DNA of 64,000 bases, taken from Rhodobacterales bacterium HKCCE2091 (GTDB lineage: Bacteria > Pseudomonadota > Alphaproteobacteria > Rhodobacterales > Rhodobacteraceae). The stretch's first letter is position 1; every line of letters begins with the position of its first letter. Positions 24,810 to 33,026 of this stretch are shown piece after piece. The stretch is taken from assembly GCA_015689685.1 (NCBI GenBank), contig WVSL01000003.1, forward strand, positions 62,001 to 126,000. Reading direction: 5' to 3'. The position numbers and the translations under genes were made by a program. Under the pieces are notes generated by a model. That model was not told where the DNA came from. It saw only the letters and a program-made list of their open reading frames with translations, and searched no databases.

Positions 24810-25928
24810 TCACTCCCGCGGCAGGCCGAGGATCCGCTCGGCGATGATGTTGCGCTGGATCTCGGCGGTGCCGCCGGCGATCGTCTCGGAATAGGCTTCG
24901 AGGTAGTCGTGGGTCCAGTGCGACTGCGCCAGCGCCTCCGGCCCGAGGATGTCCATCGCCGCGCCGTGAACCCGCTGCGCCAGTTCCGCGAAGGTCAGCC
25001 GCATGAGCGAGCCGTCGAACGGCGTGGCCGGGTCGCGGAACAGGGTCCGGTAGGTCATCGCCCGCAGCCCCGCGGCCTCGGCCCTGAGGTCGGCGAGCCG
25101 GTCCGCGGTGGCGGAGCCTGGGGCCGCCGCGGCCATCGCGATCAGGTCCTCCACCTTCACCGACAGCTCCATCTGCGTGCCGATGGCGGCGGTCTTGCGT
25201 TCGAAGCCGAGCGTCGCCATCGCCACCCGCCAGCCGTCGCCGGGCTGGCCGACGACGTTCGACAGCGGGATGCGGACCTGGTCGTAGAACACCTCCGCGA
25301 AATGGGACGCGCCGGCCATGTTCCGGATCGGGCGCACGGTGATCCCGGGCAGCGACATGTCGCAGATCACCCAGGTCAGGCCCTTGTGGCGCGTCGACCC
25401 GGGTTCGGTCCGGATCAGCAGTTCCTGAAATTCCGCGATGTCGGCGAAGCTCGACCAGATCTTCTGGCCGGTCACCACGATATCGTCCCCGACGATCTCG
25501 CCCCGCGTGGTCAGGGAGGCGAGGTCGGATCCCGACCCGGGCTCCGAGAATCCCTGGCACCACAGCACGCGGCCTTCGAGGATCGGGCGCAGGTGGTCCC
25601 GCTTCTGCGCCTCGGTTCCGAGCGCGATCAGCGTCGGCCCGGCGTGGTTCAGCGCGACGAAGGTCGGGTCCAGCACCGAGGGCGCGCGGGCGCGGACGTA
25701 TTCCTCGTACCAGACCGCGAGATGGGCGGGCGACAGGTCGCGGCCGCCATAGGCCTCGGGCCAGCCGAGCCCCGACCACCCGCCCGCGTGGCACCGCGCC
25801 ACCCAGTCCAGCGCGAACGCGCGAGACGCCGGGCCGTCCGGCGGCGCGCGCCGTTCCGGCACGTTGGCGGCAAGCCAGTCGCGCGCCTCTTGCCGGAAAC
25901 CGGCGAGATGGTCGAAGTTCAGCCGCAC
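24810..25928 (-). CDS. Acyl-CoA dehydrogenase family protein, long subunit
   Basis: Full-length acyl-CoA dehydrogenase of about 372 residues. The flavin-binding region WCQGFSEPGSGSDLASL (near residue 123) and GQKIWSSFA are typical, as is the C-terminal TIAGGTAEIQRNIIAERILGLP. The start is uncertain: GTG 25928 best fits family N-termini, TTG 25952 is an alternative, and an out-of-frame ATG at 25960 with a strong GGGGAGG site opens a 13-codon frame ending at the GTG, suggesting leader-coupled translation. It heads the minus operon and forms a presumed heteromer with the short subunit. Confidence 0.9.
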   Translation of the reverse strand: MRLNFDHLAGFRQEARDWLAANVPERRAPPDGPASRAFALDWVARCHAGGWSGLGWPEAYGGRDLSPAHLAVWYEEYVRARAPSVLDPTFVALNHAGPTLIALGTEAQKRDHLRPILEGRVLWCQGFSEPGSGSDLASLTTRGEIVGDDIVVTGQKIWSSFADIAEFQELLIRTEPGSTRHKGLTWVICDMSLPGITVRPIRNMAGASHFAEVFYDQVRIPLSNVVGQPGDGWRVAMATLGFERKTAAIGTQMELSVKVEDLIAMAAAAPGSATADRLADLRAEAAGLRAMTYRTLFRDPATPFDGSLMRLTFAELAQRVHGAAMDILGPEALAQSHWTHDYLEAYSETIAGGTAEIQRNIIAERILGLPRE

Positions 25929-25974
25929 GCGGGAACGCGGCCGGTCGCGCAATCGGTCATGGATCCTCCCCGAA

Positions 25975-25991
25975 GTCCCGTTATGTGGGAC
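25975..25991. promoter_or_regulatory. Inverted repeat GTCCC-N7-GGGAC between divergent acyl-CoA dehydrogenase operons
   Basis: GTCCC (25975-25979) and GGGAC (25987-25991) flank GTTATGT in the 240-base region between two divergent operons. A further GTGGGACGG lies near 26132. It is a candidate operator, possibly for the IclR protein encoded at 30661. Short and based on symmetry only. Confidence 0.3.
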
Positions 25992-26168
25992 AAGAAGTCG
26001 TGCAGTTGCGGGCAGGGTAGGGCAGGCGCCGATCCTGTTCAACAGGGAAGTCCGTCGTGTTCCTTGACAGCGCATGGCCGGATCGGCGAGGTTGCGGGGG
26101 CGTGGCCCGGGCGCAGGTGTGTGCCGCATCGTGGGACGGAAACGGCGGCCACGCGCGGGGAGGATGAC

Positions 26169-27341
26169 GTGGACTTCAACTGGACCGACGACGAGCGCCG
26201 ATTCCGCGACCGCGTGCGCGCCTTTCTCCACCGCGAACTGCCGTCGGACTGGGCGGAGGTCGCGCGCCACGGGCCCGGCTCCGCCGAACAGACCGCGTTC
26301 AGCCGCGACTTTTGCCCCCGCCTCGCCGCCGAGGGCCTCCTGGTGCCGCACTGGCCCGCGGAATGGGGCGGGCAGGGGCGGCCGACCTGGGAACACTTCA
26401 TCCTGGGCGAGGAGATGTGGGCCGCGGGTGAGCCGCGCGGCGCACAATACATGAACGTCAACTGGATCGGGCCGACGCTGATGCGCTACGGCAGCGCCGA
26501 GCAGCAGGCCCGCTACATCCCCGCGATGGCCGCCGGGAACGCGATCTGGTGCCAGGGGTTCTCGGAACCCGAGGCCGGGTCCGACCTCGCCAGCCTGCGG
26601 ACGAAGGCGGTGCCCGACGGCGGCGGCTACGTCATCGACGGGCAGAAGATCTGGACCTCCTATGCCGGGCTGGCCGAGACCTGCTTCCTGCTCGCGCGGG
26701 TACCGGGGGCGGGCGATGGCAAGGCAGCGATCGCGATCTTCCTCGTGCCGATGGACACGCCGGGGATCGAGGTGCGGTCGATCCCGAGCCTGATCGGCCA
26801 CGGCGACATCCACGAGGTGTTCCTGACCGGCGTCCGCGTCCCGGCCTCCGCTCGGCTCGGCGCCGAGGGCGAGGGCTGGTCGATCATCTCCTACGCGCTG
26901 GCCAACGAGCGGGTCGGCATCCCGCGATACGAACTGTCGTCGCGCACCCTGTCCCGGATGGCGGCGCGGCTGAAGGACGAGGGCCGGTTCGACGACCCGG
27001 TGATCCGCGCGCGCGCCGGCAGCGCGGCCGCGGCCTGCGAGGCGGCGCGGATGCTGACCTACCGCGCGGTGTCGATGCGCGCGAAGGGCCAGCCGGCGGG
27101 GCCGGAGGCGAACATCGCCCGCGTCGCGGTGGTGGAGGCCGACCACGCGGTGTCGGAGTTCGGCATGGATTTCCTGCCCGGGGCCTACACCGCGGGCGGC
27201 GGAAACGGCGGCGCGGACGACGCGGCGATCCTCGCCCACCACGAACGCGCCATCGTCGCCGGGATCGCCGCCGGCGCGGCCGAGATCCAGCTCGACCTCG
27301 TCGCCCGCCGCCACCTCGACCTGCCGCGGGGGGCCGCCTGA
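26169..27341 (+). CDS. Acyl-CoA dehydrogenase family protein, long subunit
   Basis: Acyl-CoA dehydrogenase of 390 residues beginning at a GTG behind GGGGAGGA. The start VDFNWTDDERRFRDRVRAFL is the normal N-terminal helix of the family; WCQGFSEPEAGSDLASL near residue 122 and DGQKIWTSYA follow. The C-terminal region has GAAEIQLDLVARRHLDLP. It differs from the long subunit at 24810, so two separate enzymes are encoded. It heads a plus operon with a short dehydrogenase, an enoyl-CoA hydratase and an acyl-CoA ligase. Confidence 0.92.
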   Translation: MDFNWTDDERRFRDRVRAFLHRELPSDWAEVARHGPGSAEQTAFSRDFCPRLAAEGLLVPHWPAEWGGQGRPTWEHFILGEEMWAAGEPRGAQYMNVNWIGPTLMRYGSAEQQARYIPAMAAGNAIWCQGFSEPEAGSDLASLRTKAVPDGGGYVIDGQKIWTSYAGLAETCFLLARVPGAGDGKAAIAIFLVPMDTPGIEVRSIPSLIGHGDIHEVFLTGVRVPASARLGAEGEGWSIISYALANERVGIPRYELSSRTLSRMAARLKDEGRFDDPVIRARAGSAAAACEAARMLTYRAVSMRAKGQPAGPEANIARVAVVEADHAVSEFGMDFLPGAYTAGGGNGGADDAAILAHHERAIVAGIAAGAAEIQLDLVARRHLDLPRGAA

Positions 27342-28252
27342 TGGATTTCGACCCGAACGACGACCAGCGCGCCTTCCTCGACGTGCTGGAACAGATGGCG
27401 ACGGGCCCGGACGCGGCCTGGGGCCACGACCCGGACTGGAAGCGCTACCAGTGGTCCCCGGCGCTCGACGCGACGCTCGACGAGAACGGGTTCTTCGATT
27501 GCGCCGCGGAACCCGACCTCGGCCCGGTCGCGGGCGCGCTGATGGTGATGCGGCTGGCGGAACTGCCGGTGCTGGTCGAGGCCGCGGCCTCCACGCTCCT
27601 GCGCCCGCGGCTCGCACCGGACCTGCCGCGCCCGGTGGCGGTGATGACGGGCGACGGACCGGCCCCGTTCCTGCCGGTCGCGCGCTCGGTCCTGAGGCTC
27701 GCGCCCGACGGGGTTTCCGCCGCTGTGCTCGACCTGGGCGACGTCGCCGCCGCCGAAAGCCTCTTTGCCTATCCCTTCGGCCAGGTCGGCACGCCCGGCG
27801 CGGGCTGGCAGGCGGTCGATGCCGACCCGGACACCGCGCGCGATCTCTGGCGGGTCGCGCTCGCGGCGGAGCTGGCGGGCGTGCTGAAGGGCGGGCTCGG
27901 CGCGGTCCTGGAACACGTCCGCTCCCGGCGGCAGTTCGGCCGCCCGCTCGGCAGTTTCCAGGCCGTGCAGCACCGGCTCGCAGGTGCTTCGGCGCGGATC
28001 GAGGGCGGCGCGTGGATGGCGCTCCGCGCGGCGGAGACCGGCGACGCCGCCGACGCCGCGCAGGCGCTCGGATGGATGCAGGCATCCGCGACCCGGATCG
28101 TCTACGACCTGCACCAGTTCATGGGCGCGATGGGGCTGACGCTCGAACACCCGCTGCACCGCTGGACCTACCGCGCGCGCTGGCTGAAATCGGCGCTCGG
28201 CGGGGCGGAGGCGAACCTGTCGCTTGCCGCGGCGCGGACCTGGGGGGCGTGA
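27341..28252 (+). CDS. Acyl-CoA dehydrogenase family protein, short subunit
   Basis: A 303-residue acyl-CoA dehydrogenase-like protein, strongly reduced in the N-terminal and beta domains. Recognisable parts are MDFDPNDDQRAFLDVLEQM at the start, VRSRRQFGRPLGSFQAVQHRL near residue 203 and YDLHQFMGAMGLTLEHPLHRW near residue 255. It shares the TGATG junction with the long subunit, so the two are made together and probably form a heteromer in which only one type of subunit keeps the catalytic base. Confidence 0.88.
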   Translation: MDFDPNDDQRAFLDVLEQMATGPDAAWGHDPDWKRYQWSPALDATLDENGFFDCAAEPDLGPVAGALMVMRLAELPVLVEAAASTLLRPRLAPDLPRPVAVMTGDGPAPFLPVARSVLRLAPDGVSAAVLDLGDVAAAESLFAYPFGQVGTPGAGWQAVDADPDTARDLWRVALAAELAGVLKGGLGAVLEHVRSRRQFGRPLGSFQAVQHRLAGASARIEGGAWMALRAAETGDAADAAQALGWMQASATRIVYDLHQFMGAMGLTLEHPLHRWTYRARWLKSALGGAEANLSLAAARTWGA

Positions 28253-29040
28253 TGGCGGGCGACCTGCCGGTGCTCGAAAGCCTGCGCCTCGACCGGCGCG
28301 GTCGGCGGCTGACGATCACGCTCGACCGGCCCGCGGTGCTGAACGCCTTCGACCGCGCCATGCACGAGGGGCTCGTGAAGGCGTTCCGCTTCGCCGCCGC
28401 CGATCCGGGTTCGGACGTGGTCTGCCTGACCGGGGCGGGGCGCGCCTTTTCCGCCGGGGGCGATCTCGATCGGATGGAGCAGTTCATCGCGGACCCGGCG
28501 GCCTTCGGCGGCGAGGTCGAGACGGCGAAACGGCTCATCACCGCGCTGCTCGACATCGACAAGCCCGTCGTCGCCCGCGTCAACGGCCCCGCGGTCGGCC
28601 TCGGCTGCACGCTGGCGCTGTTCTGCGACGTGGTCTTCGCCGCCGATACCGCGAAGCTCGGCGACCCGCATGTCCGTGTCGGCCTCGCCGCGGGTGACGG
28701 CGGCGCGGTGATCTGGCCGCAGCTCATCGGGTTCGCCCGCGCGAAGGAATACCTGATGACCGGGCGCCTGATGACCGCGGCGGAGGCCGCTTCGCTCGGC
28801 CTCGTGAACCACGCGGTGCCGGCGGACGACCTGGACGCCCGCATAGATGCCTTCTGCGACGAGCTGATCGGCGGCGCGCAGGAGGCGATCCGCTACACCA
28901 AGGCGACGGTAAACCTCGAACTCAAGCGCATCGCCCAAGCCCTTCTCGATCCGGGGCTGGCCTACGAATGGCGCACCGTCGCCTCCGACGACCACCGGCG
29001 GGCGGTGCGGGCGCTCAGGGCGAAGGACGGCACGCGATGA
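28252..29040 (+). CDS. Enoyl-CoA hydratase/isomerase family protein
   Basis: Crotonase-fold protein of 262 residues. The oxyanion-hole strand RAFSAGGDLDRM lies near residue 64, and GPAVGLGCTLALFCDVVFAA near residue 112 is the second oxyanion segment. In the catalytic loop LGDPHVRVGLAAGDGG, one of the two usual Glu residues is absent and an Asp occupies the GDGG position, as in several hydratase-like subgroups. It overlaps the preceding dehydrogenase by one base. It presumably hydrates the enoyl-CoA made by that dehydrogenase. Confidence 0.92.
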   Translation: MAGDLPVLESLRLDRRGRRLTITLDRPAVLNAFDRAMHEGLVKAFRFAAADPGSDVVCLTGAGRAFSAGGDLDRMEQFIADPAAFGGEVETAKRLITALLDIDKPVVARVNGPAVGLGCTLALFCDVVFAADTAKLGDPHVRVGLAAGDGGAVIWPQLIGFARAKEYLMTGRLMTAAEAASLGLVNHAVPADDLDARIDAFCDELIGGAQEAIRYTKATVNLELKRIAQALLDPGLAYEWRTVASDDHRRAVRALRAKDGTR

Positions 29041-30596
29041 TCGCCGTCGACCGCCGCATGGCCGAGATCCGCGCCGCGGGTCGGATCCGCGCGACGGGCC
29101 GGCGCGGGCTCGGGGAAATCGCGATTGCCGCGGCGGCCGCCGACCCCGACGCGGTGGTCGTGCGCGAGGGTGACCGCGCCGTGACCCGGGGCGAGATGCT
29201 GAGCCTCGCCCGCCGTCTCGGCGGCGCGCTTCTCGACCGCGGCGTGGCGCCGGGGGCGCTGATCGCGTTCCAGCTTCCGAACTGGTGGGAGGCCTGCGTC
29301 ATCAACCTGGCGGCCGCGCTGTTCGGCTACCGGCTCCTGCCGCTCTTGACGATGTACCGGCGGGCGGAACTCCTGGCGGTCCTGCCGGTGACGGGCGCCG
29401 CCGTCGTCTTCGCCGCCGACGACTGGCGCGGGATGGCCTATGCCGACCGCATCGCCGCCCTGCCGCTGCCGCCGAAGCACATCTTCCGCGTCCGCGGCGA
29501 CCGCGACGACTTCGCGGGTCTCCTGTCGCACGCCGAGGCACCGCCCGCGCTGCCGCTCGCCGACGACGCCAAGATGATCCTGTTCACCTCGGGCAGCACC
29601 GGGCGGCCCAAGGGCGTGATCCATACCCACGCCTCGATCGACGCGGTGATCGCCGGGGCCGGGGCGTTCTGGGGCATCGGCCGCGACGACCGGCTCTACG
29701 TGCCCTCGCCGATCGCCCATATCGGCGGCTCGCTCTACGCCTTCGAATTCCCCTGGATCACCGGCTGCGAAGCGATCCTGTCGGAACGATGGGACCCGGA
29801 AACCGCGGTGGCCGAGATGGACCGCCATGGCGTGACCTTCATGGCCGGCGCGACCCCGTTCCTGTCCTCGCTGATCGAGGCCGCGCGCGCCGCGGGGACC
29901 GACCTGCCGGGGCTGCGCCGCTTCATCTGCGGCGGCGCCAGCGTCCAGCCCGACCTCGTGCGCGCGGGGCTCGACGCCTTCCCGAACGCCACCGTCTCGC
30001 GCGCCTTCGGCTCGACCGAGGTGCCGCTGGCCTGTCCCGGCATCCGCACCCGTGACGAGGCCGGGCCCCGCGCCGACACCGACGGCGAATGCACCGCCGA
30101 GATCCGGCTGCTCGACCCGAAGGACGGCGAGGGCGAGATCGCTTTCCGCGCGCCACAGATGTTCGCGGGCTACCTCGACCCCGCCGACGACGCCGGCGCC
30201 TTCACCGGCGACGGGTTCTTCCGCATGGGCGATCTCGGCCGGATCGTCGACGGCCGCTTCCTGCGGGTCACCGGGCGGGTCAAGGACATCATCATCCGCA
30301 AGGGCGAGAACATCAGCCCGCTGGAGATCGAGACCGCGCTCCTGCGCCATCCCGCGGTCCGGTCCGTCGCGGTGATCGGCGTGCCGGATCCCGACCGCGG
30401 AGAGATGGTCGCGGCCTTCGTGCTGCCGGAACCGGGCGTGGCCTTCGACTTCGACGCGATGACCGCGCACCTGTCGGCGCTCGACATGGCGCGGCAGAAG
30501 TTCCCCGAGCGGCTGGAAATCGTCGACGAACTGCCCCTGACCGCCGTCGGCAAGGTCCGGAAGGACGTCCTGCGCGCGCGGGTCGTGCCGGCGTGA
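29037..30596 (+). CDS. Acyl-CoA synthetase (AMP-dependent ligase)
   Basis: Adenylate-forming CoA ligase of 519 residues. The P-loop ILFTSGSTGRPKGV lies near residue 180, SRAFGSTEVP (A5 region) near residue 322, and the hinge FRMGDLGRIVDGRFLRVTGR near residue 395 is followed by KDIIIRKGENISPLEIE. The C-terminal catalytic Lys is in LTAVGKVRKD. It overlaps the hydratase by 4 bases. It probably activates a carboxylic acid intermediate to its CoA thioester for the adjoining dehydrogenases. Confidence 0.93.
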   Translation: MIAVDRRMAEIRAAGRIRATGRRGLGEIAIAAAAADPDAVVVREGDRAVTRGEMLSLARRLGGALLDRGVAPGALIAFQLPNWWEACVINLAAALFGYRLLPLLTMYRRAELLAVLPVTGAAVVFAADDWRGMAYADRIAALPLPPKHIFRVRGDRDDFAGLLSHAEAPPALPLADDAKMILFTSGSTGRPKGVIHTHASIDAVIAGAGAFWGIGRDDRLYVPSPIAHIGGSLYAFEFPWITGCEAILSERWDPETAVAEMDRHGVTFMAGATPFLSSLIEAARAAGTDLPGLRRFICGGASVQPDLVRAGLDAFPNATVSRAFGSTEVPLACPGIRTRDEAGPRADTDGECTAEIRLLDPKDGEGEIAFRAPQMFAGYLDPADDAGAFTGDGFFRMGDLGRIVDGRFLRVTGRVKDIIIRKGENISPLEIETALLRHPAVRSVAVIGVPDPDRGEMVAAFVLPEPGVAFDFDAMTAHLSALDMARQKFPERLEIVDELPLTAVGKVRKDVLRARVVPA

Positions 30597-30660
30597 TCGG
30601 GCCTCGCCTGCCGCCGCGCCCGCCGCTAGTCTGGCGCTCCGCGTCACCGGAAAGGATGCC

Positions 30661-31464
30661 ATGAGCGATACCGACCCCCCGGCCTCCCGCGACGGCACCC
30701 AGGCCGTGCGCCGCGCCGCCGCGATCCTGCAGCGCATCGCCCAGGTGTCCGAGGGCGCGCCGCCGTCCCTGCGCGAGATCTCGGCCTCGGTCGGGCTGCC
30801 GCGGTCGACGGCGCACCGGATACTGAAGTGCCTCGCCGATACCGGGCTGGTCGCCTACGACGCCGACCGGCGCCACTACGAGGTCGGGCCGCTCTGCTAC
30901 GAACTCGGCCTCGCCGTGTCCGAACGCGTGCTCGACATGGCGCCGCTCTGCGCCGCGGTCGACCGGGTCGCGGCGCGGACCAACGTCACCACCTATCTCA
31001 TGCGCCGTTCGGGCATCCACGCGGTCTGCATCCACAAGGCCGAGGGCAACGCGGTGATCCGCGTGATCCCGGTCGAGGTCGGCCAGCGCCGGTTCCTCGG
31101 CGTCGGCGCGGGGGCGACGGCGCTTCTCGCCGCGCTCGACGACGACGCGATCGAACGCATCCTCGGCGCCATCGGGTCCGAGTTCGACCGCTACGCCGAC
31201 CTCTCGCCCGACATCGTACGGGAGGCTGTCGCCGCCACCCGCGCGACCGGCTTCTCGGTCAGCCGCAGCCGTGCCTACCGCTCGGTCTTCGGCCTCGGCC
31301 ACGCGGTCGCGGCAGGCGGGAGCGGGGCAGTCGGTAGCCGGGCGGCGGAGTTCGCGATCTCCATCGCGGTCCACGCGCCCGAGGTCGACGAGGCCCGGAT
31401 CGACGGCTGGAAGACCGTGATCGGCGAGGAGATCGCGCGCGTCTCCGCCAGCTCGGCGGGCTGA
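30661..31464 (+). CDS. IclR family transcriptional regulator
   Basis: A 267-residue regulator. The N-terminal winged helix has LREISASVGLPRSTAHRILKCLADTGL near residues 40-65, and the C-terminal effector domain contains VIRVIPVEVGQRRFLGVGAGATALLAAL. IclR proteins usually respond to aromatic acids or small organic acids. It follows the ligase after 65 bases and is the last regulator of the island; likely targets are the divergent acyl-CoA dehydrogenase operons. Confidence 0.93.
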   Translation: MSDTDPPASRDGTQAVRRAAAILQRIAQVSEGAPPSLREISASVGLPRSTAHRILKCLADTGLVAYDADRRHYEVGPLCYELGLAVSERVLDMAPLCAAVDRVAARTNVTTYLMRRSGIHAVCIHKAEGNAVIRVIPVEVGQRRFLGVGAGATALLAALDDDAIERILGAIGSEFDRYADLSPDIVREAVAATRATGFSVSRSRAYRSVFGLGHAVAAGGSGAVGSRAAEFAISIAVHAPEVDEARIDGWKTVIGEEIARVSASSAG

Positions 31465-31468
31465 CCCC

Positions 31469-32611
31469 GTGGCGGGCGCGCTCACCGGGCTCCGGGTGCT
31501 GGAGATCGTCGGCGTCGGACCCGGCCCCTTCGCCGCCATGATGCTGGCCGATCACGGCGCCGAGGTGCTGCGCATCCACCCGCCGAGATCCCGCGCGCCG
31601 CTGGCCTCCCTCGACGGCCCCGCCGACGTGCTGGCCCGCAGCCGCCCCTCGATCGCGCTTGACCTCAAGGCGCCGGAAGGCCGTGCCGCGCTCGTCACCC
31701 TCGCCGCATGCGCGGAGGCGTTGATCGAGGGCTTCCGCCCCGGCGTCGCGGAACGGCTCGGGATCGGACCGGCGGAGTGCCACGCGGTCAACCCGGCGCT
31801 GGTCTACGGCCGCATGACCGGGTGGGGGCAGGACGGCCCGCTGGCCGAAACCGCGGGCCACGACATCAACTACGTCGCGCTGACCGGCGCGCTCCACGCC
31901 ATCGGTTCGGCGGACAAGCCCGAACCGCCCCTGAACCTCCTCGGCGATTTCGGCGGCGGCGGCCTGGTGCTGGCCTTCGGGATGCTGGCCGCGATCCTCT
32001 CGGCCCGCGCGACCGGTCGGGGCCAGGTGGTGGACACCGCGATGACCGACGGCGTGGCGCTCCTGTCGGCGATGATCCACGGTCTCCGCGCCGGGGGCGA
32101 GTGGCCCGGCGGGCGCGGCGACAACCTGCTCGACGGCGGCGCGCCGTTCTATGGCACCTACGCATGCGCCGACGGCAGGTTCGTCGCCGTCGGCGCGATC
32201 GAGCCGCCGTTCTTCGCCGCGCTCTGCGACGGCCTCGGCCTCGACCCGGCCGGGTTCGAGCCCCGCCTCGACCGGGCGCTCTGGCCCGGCCACCGGGCCC
32301 GCATCGCCGCCGCCTTCGCCACCGCGCCGCGGGACCACTGGGCGCGCGTCTTCCACGGGACGGATGCCTGCGTCACCCCGGTGCTGGACTGGGACGAGGC
32401 CATCGGCCACCCCCACAACCGCGCCCGCGGGACCTTCGCGGCGCCGGGGGGCATCCCGCAACCCGCGCCCGCGCCTCGCCTGTCCGCGACGCCCGCCGCC
32501 GCCCCGCGTCCGCCCGAACGCCCGGCCGCCAACGGCGACCTGCTCGCCGCCTGGGGCCTCGACCCCGACCGGCAGGCCGCGCTCCGGCGGGCGGGCATCC
32601 TCACCCCCTGA
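31469..32611 (+). CDS. CaiB/BaiF family CoA-transferase, alpha-methylacyl-CoA racemase-like
   Basis: Family III CoA-transferase fold protein of 380 residues, GTG start 4 bases after the IclR stop. The N-terminal GVGPGPFAAMMLADHGAEVLRI is typical. It keeps both residues that define alpha-methylacyl-CoA racemases: His in GHDINYVALTG near residue 131 and Asp in LLGDFGGGG near residue 159. This makes racemisation of a 2-methyl-branched acyl-CoA more likely than CoA transfer. Such enzymes prepare branched side chains of sterols and isoprenoids for beta-oxidation, matching the dehydrogenase pairs nearby. The C-terminal segment is Pro-rich. Confidence 0.88.
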   Translation: MAGALTGLRVLEIVGVGPGPFAAMMLADHGAEVLRIHPPRSRAPLASLDGPADVLARSRPSIALDLKAPEGRAALVTLAACAEALIEGFRPGVAERLGIGPAECHAVNPALVYGRMTGWGQDGPLAETAGHDINYVALTGALHAIGSADKPEPPLNLLGDFGGGGLVLAFGMLAAILSARATGRGQVVDTAMTDGVALLSAMIHGLRAGGEWPGGRGDNLLDGGAPFYGTYACADGRFVAVGAIEPPFFAALCDGLGLDPAGFEPRLDRALWPGHRARIAAAFATAPRDHWARVFHGTDACVTPVLDWDEAIGHPHNRARGTFAAPGGIPQPAPAPRLSATPAAAPRPPERPAANGDLLAAWGLDPDRQAALRRAGILTP

Positions 32612-32670
32612 CCTTCTTCATCCCCGAAATATTCCCGGGGGTGAGCCGAAGGCGAGGGGGCAGCGCCCCC
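32612..32670 (-). repeat. GC-rich intergenic hairpin element, copy 1
   Basis: Read on the minus strand it contains GGGGGCGCTGCCCCC, a short variable hairpin, then CCCCCGGGAATATTTC and AGAAGG. The same order occurs at 44052-44114 and 51361-51420. It lies directly after the racemase-like gene and before the convergent TusA gene, so it may also end transcription. Confidence 0.75.
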
Positions 32671-32705
32671 TTCCGGGCCGCCGGGCGGCGCCGGGGACGC
32701 GGCCG

Positions 32706-32936
32706 TCAGCCCTTCCGCAGAAGGAAGGCCGCGCCGTCCCCGTCGTCCTCGGCACCGAGGAACGCGTGCCCGGCCTCGGTGCAGAAATGCGGGACGTCGA
32801 CATGGGCGGCGGGGTCGGTGGCGAGAAGCCGGACCACCGCGCCCGCGGGCAGCGGTTCCATGCGCTTGCGCAGGCGCAGGACGGGCAGGGGGCACAGGAG
32901 CCCGCGCGCGTCCACCTCGAGGTCGACCTTGTCCAT
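32706..32936 (-). CDS. TusA-like sulfurtransferase family protein
   Basis: A 76-residue SirA/TusA fold protein. The signature LDARGLLCPLPVLRLRKRM (here with VDARGLLCPLPVL) holds the active Cys in the CPxP motif near residue 15. The family carries persulfide sulfur in tRNA thiolation or other sulfur-transfer routes. It is divergent from the CcdA-like gene 90 bases away, a pairing that suggests a role in thiol or sulfur handling at the membrane. Its C-terminal half is acidic. Confidence 0.9.
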   Translation of the reverse strand: MDKVDLEVDARGLLCPLPVLRLRKRMEPLPAGAVVRLLATDPAAHVDVPHFCTEAGHAFLGAEDDGDGAAFLLRKG

Positions 32937-33026
32937 GCCGCCCCGGTAGCGCCGTTCACGCGGGCTTGTCCAGACGTGTCGCCGCACCCCCGTGACGGCG
33001 GCCGCGCAACCGGCTAAGGCAGGGCC

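Noticed and set aside
24810-28085. Open reading frame of 1091 codons on the minus strand
   Set aside because: Only its last 370 codons encode a protein (acyl-CoA dehydrogenase). The upstream part is antisense to two other acyl-CoA dehydrogenase genes and is Arg/Pro-rich, as expected of a shadow frame in GC-rich DNA.
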